Positions 59,928 to 64,000 of a stretch of 64,000 nt of DNA are shown in pieces. The stretch is from Pholiota molesta. Taxonomy: Eukaryota > Basidiomycota > Agaricomycetes > Agaricales > Strophariaceae. The stretch's first letter is position 1. Each line of letters starts with the position of its first letter. The DNA lies in contig JACGCK010000007.1 in NCBI GenBank assembly GCA_014925825.1, positions 744,001-808,000 on the forward strand. Direction: 5' to 3'. Both the position numbers and the translations under genes were made by a program. The notes below the pieces were generated by a model. The model worked only from the letters and a program-made list of their open reading frames with translations. It was not told the DNA's origin and did no database searches.

Positions 59928-59935
59928 TATATATA
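59928..59935 (+). promoter_or_regulatory. TATA box of the Ser/Thr-rich secreted protein gene
   Basis: TATATATA, about 65 bp upstream of the ATG at 59998. Confidence 0.6.
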
Positions 59936-59997
59936 GCCCACGCTATGAAGTGAATGGCATTTCCAGCCGCCCCATTGCTTGCCCCTCCCCGTCCATC

Positions 59998-60537
59998 ATG
60001 CAAATCTTCACTTCGCAGTCTCTACTTGTTTTGTTTGTTGTCGCTAGTGGTGTGCTCGGAGCCACCTCCAGCTCCAGCTCCACCTCTACGAGCACAAATA
60101 GTCATGTCACACCAAGCGGTATACCAAAGTAAGCGACCATCCATCATGGGTATCAGCAATGCGTAACCCCCCTTCAAAGAACATCCTCATCTAGTGGATT
60201 GTTTACTACTAGTAGTCCTACTGCCACTAGCAGCAGTGCTACTACCACTAGCGCCGTTTCTACAACCAGCAGCCTATCGACTACCTCAATCACTTTTTCG
60301 ACGACAGCCACATCAAACACTATAATCAGCACCAGTACCACTGTTACTACCAGTAACAGTACTGCTACCGCTCCGCCGACGAGTCTTCCAACCGTCGCGC
60401 CGGTTTCCACCAACACAACCAGTTCTACGGCCCCTACTACTACAAGCGCGAGCAGAGGAATTTCAGTTAAGCAACTTACAAGTGGAGTGCTTGGAATTGC
60501 TGTCCTTCCAATCTTGTTCCATATCGGAGGGCTGTAG
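59998..60537 (+). CDS. Ser/Thr-rich secreted protein with GPI-like C-terminus
   Basis: Two exons (59998-60128 and 60180-60537, 489 nt) encode 162 residues. The N-terminus is a clear signal peptide, MQIFTSQSLLVLFVVASGVL, with cleavage probably after GVLGA. The body is almost entirely Ser/Thr with a few Ala, Pro and Asn, and would be heavily O-glycosylated. The end SVKQLTSGVLGIAVLPILF plus HIGGL is a hydrophobic tail preceded by small residues, as in GPI-anchored wall proteins. The neighbouring KRE6-like gene makes the glucan to which such proteins are usually linked. The intron acceptor is AAG rather than the commoner CAG/TAG. No catalytic domain. Confidence 0.7.
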
Positions 60538-61877
60538 GATTTTTCGTACGTCAATAAATTGGTGCCATCTCGTTATCACTTACATTCCAACCTATTCAAC
60601 AGGTGCTAGATAAGCTTCTCCTGCTAAATATCAGTAGATCTCATACCTAGCAAGAAAACCTGCGGTTCAATCTCATGCAAGCCTGACTTCATTGACAAAG
60701 CATTGATCATTTTAAGGATTGTGATTAGCCACATATACCGACTCCAATTATGGTAGTACACACCGTTTACGCTAAATATTGAAATAAGATTCAAGATCGC
60801 GAGTTCTGAGATAAAGATGCTGTAGGTTTCACTGCTAACAATCAAAAAGACTGTTTATCCATCTATGGAGTTGTGACAGAGAGCGTTCGTACTATCGGCA
60901 AGCGTTAATATAGGTACGTATACTGAGGGCCAACTGACAGTGATGGCTACGCTTCAAATTCCCGGGCATGAGGAGGCCTCGAGGGTAATGTCCGCCAGCG
61001 GGCTGCCTTCCTCGCTCTTATCGTCCTTTTAATATTCACGAGTCCACCTGAGTCCACCTACTGGTCGCATATAAGTACCATAGCATTTGTTTGATGAGCG
61101 CGTGTTCTAGAACCTCCATGCTCACAGCCTCGTGCTGTGGTAGATTGCATTAATAATGGCAGCAAGGCGAAGAAGGAAATTAAAGGACGGCAGGGTGTCC
61201 GCAATTGCACGCGACCATGCCTACCTCTTTCATAGTTGAACAAGTTTTCAAGGGCTCTAGGGAGTATTAACAGCGGTGTTCCAGAGATGACATTTGACAG
61301 TTAAACCAAGACGAACACTGGTTTTTACCGGTAAGTGTATGTTTAGGCTGGCTTACAAGCTCGATCCAAGCTCGTGGATCAATCGAAGTGACTAGATCTC
61401 AGTCAATAAGTATACATAGCTCAACTGGTTAGGCCGCCCAAGGTTGGAACTTGACATTGTTTGACCATCAGGGCGACCACACGATCTGTGCCACGATCTG
61501 TGCCACCAGGTGTCGCCGAGCGCTATTAAAAGTTAGGCGCTTCTGTCGGCCTATTAATTACAATAGTACTGTATATACCATAAACTGTCTGGCCGATTTT
61601 CAAAATGTGCTCTGATGTCTAGTGAACTTCACAGGTATGTTTGCTTGCTAGTAGTAAAAAATGGTTCAACTTTTATCTACAATCTATATTTATAGTTACA
61701 CGGTATGCTCTGGAATTGTTGTATCCAAAAATAAGTACGAGTAGATAGATATCATTGATTCATTTGGACAGATGGATCCTTTGACAGAGCCTAGAGGGTG
61801 TAGAGTGGGAGTATAGCCACAACTCGCAAGCCTTTTGAATCTTGTAAAACGCCTGAAACGCCCCATCAGTTTAAAGG
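60538..61877. other. Gene-free region of about 1.3 kb
   Basis: No gene seen. A tRNA-like fragment (61417-61455) and a 12-bp tandem repeat (61481-61504) lie in its right part. Confidence 0.4.
61481..61504 (+). repeat. 12-bp perfect direct repeat, two units
   Basis: ACGATCTGTGCC occurs twice in succession (61481-61492 and 61493-61504). Confidence 0.85.
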
Positions 61878-62499
61878 ATGTTCCAACCTTCCCTTAGCGC
61901 TTGTAGAGTCACCATGCTGGCGCTATCCCTACTTCAAGCCGTACCGTCAGCCATAGTTATTGGTGCATTTTCTCAACCGCTTTCGCACATTTTCCTCCTA
62001 CTATCCAAGTGTTACTTCCGTTCGCCCCCCCCACCCTACACTGACGCTGTACGTTCAACTTTTATATCAATCGTCTTATTGTCTATAAAAATCACAGTAA
62101 TGCCCCGCCACATAGTATTACGACTTTACAAACACCAAGCACTTAACCTCTGCCAGTGGTACTACTATAAAGAAATTTGCGACCAATAGCTCAACCCACA
62201 ATAGTATGTCTCCGGAACACACTACACCGGAATCATCCTCTCAGTTACCACCATCCTTGACACTTGCCAATGGGCCACTTTCATCCCATCCCACCGCACT
62301 TTCTACTTTGGATGGTACAACCGCTATTTCGTCGACGCCTGGGACATCTACTGAAGTAAATGTTTCGTCTGGATTCAAAACGGAGACTACTACAGCTACT
62401 TCCACGACAACTGTACCGACAAGTGGAAGTGTTAATCTACGTGGTCAAATTCCAGTAGGGATCCTAGGTGTACTAATGGTACTTCAAGCGCTCTTCTGA
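61878..62499 (+). CDS. Second Ser/Thr-rich secreted protein with GPI-like C-terminus (exon structure uncertain)
   Basis: Candidate first exon from Met 61878: MFQPSLSACRVTMLALSLLQ and AVPSAIVIGAF, which could serve as a signal peptide. The firm part is the last exon, open from about 62115 and rich in Ser/Thr/Pro. It includes TSASGTTI, TTPESSSQLPPSLTLANG and SSGFKTETTTATSTTTV. It ends GSVNLRGQIPVGILGVLMVL and QALF, with the stop ending at 62499. The tail resembles that of the 59998 gene: SV, a short polar stretch, then G(V/I)LG and a hydrophobic end. Possible intron boundaries lie between about 61960 and 62110 but I could not fix them. Confidence 0.5.
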
Positions 62500-63489
62500 A
62501 TCTGTATTGAATATTTTGGCGTATATAAATGGATATAATGTAACTGTGAGGTTCAAGTATGCTCCATCGCTATAGTAATACACGTTCTAATGACCCATGG
62601 AACATATGCTTTATTAATATGCAATGTCCATTGGCACTGCAAGCAGGGTCTCAAAGATACGTTGGAATCGCGAAGTTAGTAAAGTAAATTCAGAGGCAAT
62701 TGAGAGGAGAGAAATTGGTGCACGGTGCCGAATCGGTCCGGTCACGTGCTGAGTACATCAGAATCAACTTTTTTTTCTTCAACAAGTAACAAATTGAACT
62801 ACTTACTCCTTGTATAGTACGAGCACAAACACTGCTTGGAGCTAGCTAGACGGTCAAGATATCTCTGTCCACTCTAACGTTACAATGCCCAACCAATCTG
62901 TATCCTCTGGAGCCTATCAACAAAGTTTGAAATAACGCTTGAATAACGCTCGATTGTAGGCTCACTAGGAAATTTTCGAACGCTTTCTTATGTTACAGCT
63001 TTTCATTGGCTTTGAACAACAATCAACCCTGGTATGACATTGTAAACCTCCTGAACACTGGCTATGCGAACTTATGAAGCAACTTGGGCCCTCGACAAAA
63101 CGAATTCGAATTGCCTCGCCCTCCATTCGTAATGGAATGCCTGGCTCGAAAAAATGGTTGACGGTGAACGCCTGGTGGACTCAGATAACGACTCTGAATT
63201 CAAACACTAGCACCCGCAAAGGTATAAGTCTTGTCTCACGCGGCCGTGAGTCCTTCATATGCGACCACGGAAAGGTACCGCCTCCGAATCGATGTCCAAA
63301 CCATCGAGGTGGAAGACTACATTGGTGGAATAAGCTTTGAGTTCAATGTCGGGGAGAGTAGTCAGGGACCGTCCGAACCGGATGGCCTTAGCTATGCAGG
63401 CAGCCATGCTGCAATGGAGGGTTTTTACCAGGGCTTGGCATGAAGGTGGGCGCTCTTTGCCATTACAATACTCCGTTGACATCCCTTCT
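62500..63489. other. Region before the right-edge gene
   Basis: Mostly without clear coding. An open stretch at 63231-63443 (IDVQTIEVEDYIGGISFEF and following) has a protein-like composition but no recognisable family or joining exons. Confidence 0.3.
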
Positions 63490-64000
63490 AAGTGACCATT
63501 TAACTATGAAGACAGAAAGTCATTTCCAAACCTCGTATTCCTTGCCTCTCTGCCCTCCTGCCTCTCGCTTACTCTTCCACTGGGATGGAGCGACGAAGGT
63601 ATTCCGCCCCAAGATCACCTTTCCAACCTCCTGGCCTTCTAGACTGTCCCAAGAAGTCACAGTGACGATGTGGACTCTGAGATGTATTCTATCCAGATCG
63701 ACGAAGAAACCCCTCTACAAGACAACTCTGCTACAATCATTCACCCACCCCGATATTTGATTACAAGCAACCGTATGCGAATACGTACGACGACATCGAT
63801 ACGCCATTGCTAACCTTGCATGCTCCGCATATCGTAGCATTACCCTCGCACACCACCGCCAGCAACGTATTGATTGGCTCAGCACCTCGTTCCAGGAGCG
63901 AAATACCACGCGGGCCTCTTGGCCCTCAGTCTGCTTCAATCAACAGTAACTCTTTACCACAGCCTGGTGCTGACGCAGCGGCGCGGCGCCCAAATTCGAC
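63490..64000 (+). CDS. 5' part of an unidentified gene running off the window
   Basis: The stretch from about 63660 reads like a disordered N-terminal region: SDDVDSEMYSIQIDEETPLQ, NSATIIHPPRY, then, after one apparently missing T at about 63757, FDYKQPYANTYDDIDTPLL and LHAPHIVALPSHTTASNVL. It is still open at the window end. Acidic, Tyr-containing and Pro/Ser-rich tails of this sort precede the catalytic part of large membrane glycosyltransferases such as chitin synthases. That is only a guess; no domain is visible here. The start codon and first exon were not fixed. Confidence 0.3.

Larger units (their letters stand above)
59639..59997. other. Short intergenic region with promoter of the next gene
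   Basis: Contains the 28-bp tandem repeat (59862-59917) and a TATA box (59928-59935), listed separately. Confidence 0.5.

Overview
The window is nuclear DNA of a filamentous basidiomycete, most likely an agaricomycete mushroom. Genes are split by many introns of about 50-60 bp with GT(A/G)NGT donors, both strands are used, and intergenic gaps are short. The gene set fits: long-type heme-thiolate (unspecific) peroxygenases, a KRE6/SKN1 glucan-synthesis protein, a CAAX-tailed Rheb, a SWIB-domain SNF12 and a fungal LCL3. No bacterial, viral or CRISPR content was seen.

Layout. 0-3 kb: a decayed amidohydrolase (decarboxylase-type) copy followed by a better preserved paralogue. 3-6 kb: an RluA-type pseudouridine synthase converging on a conserved gene of unknown function. 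7.7-14.7 kb: an F-box/WD40 protein with ubiquitin-interacting motifs, a SWI/SNF SWIB subunit and a prenylcysteine-methyltransferase-like membrane protein. 17-28 kb: a BAR-SH3 protein, mitochondrial glutamyl-tRNA synthetase, Rheb GTPase, ARPC5 and a small conserved unknown protein. 28-31.7 kb: NADPH-dependent diflavin reductase (TAH18/NDOR1) and LCL3 nuclease, divergent from a shared promoter of about 170 bp.

31.9-49.4 kb is the most unusual part. A block holding an F-box gene, a secreted peroxygenase gene, a long spacer and NCA2 is present twice in direct orientation. The left copy keeps the F-box start but has a truncated, decayed NCA2. The right copy has a headless F-box gene but a full NCA2. 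This is the footprint of one tandem duplication. A cytochrome P450 gene sits only in the right copy, as does a small inverted-repeat element of about 161 bp with 9-bp flanking direct repeats (MITE-like).

49.6-64 kb: adenylosuccinate lyase, a low-complexity Gln/Pro/His/Gly protein, a small probable mitochondrial protein, a KRE6/SKN1 protein, two Ser/Thr-rich secreted proteins with GPI-like tails, and the 5' part of an unidentified gene at the right edge.

Many conserved genes are interrupted by single missing bases, mostly in short homopolymers, while the protein continues in the next frame. This looks more like indel error in the assembly than real gene death, except in the left amidohydrolase copy and the left NCA2 copy, where several kinds of decay coincide. 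Family assignments rest on recognising motifs by eye. I found no convincing new multi-gene system; the duplicated peroxygenase/P450 block is the best candidate for follow-up.
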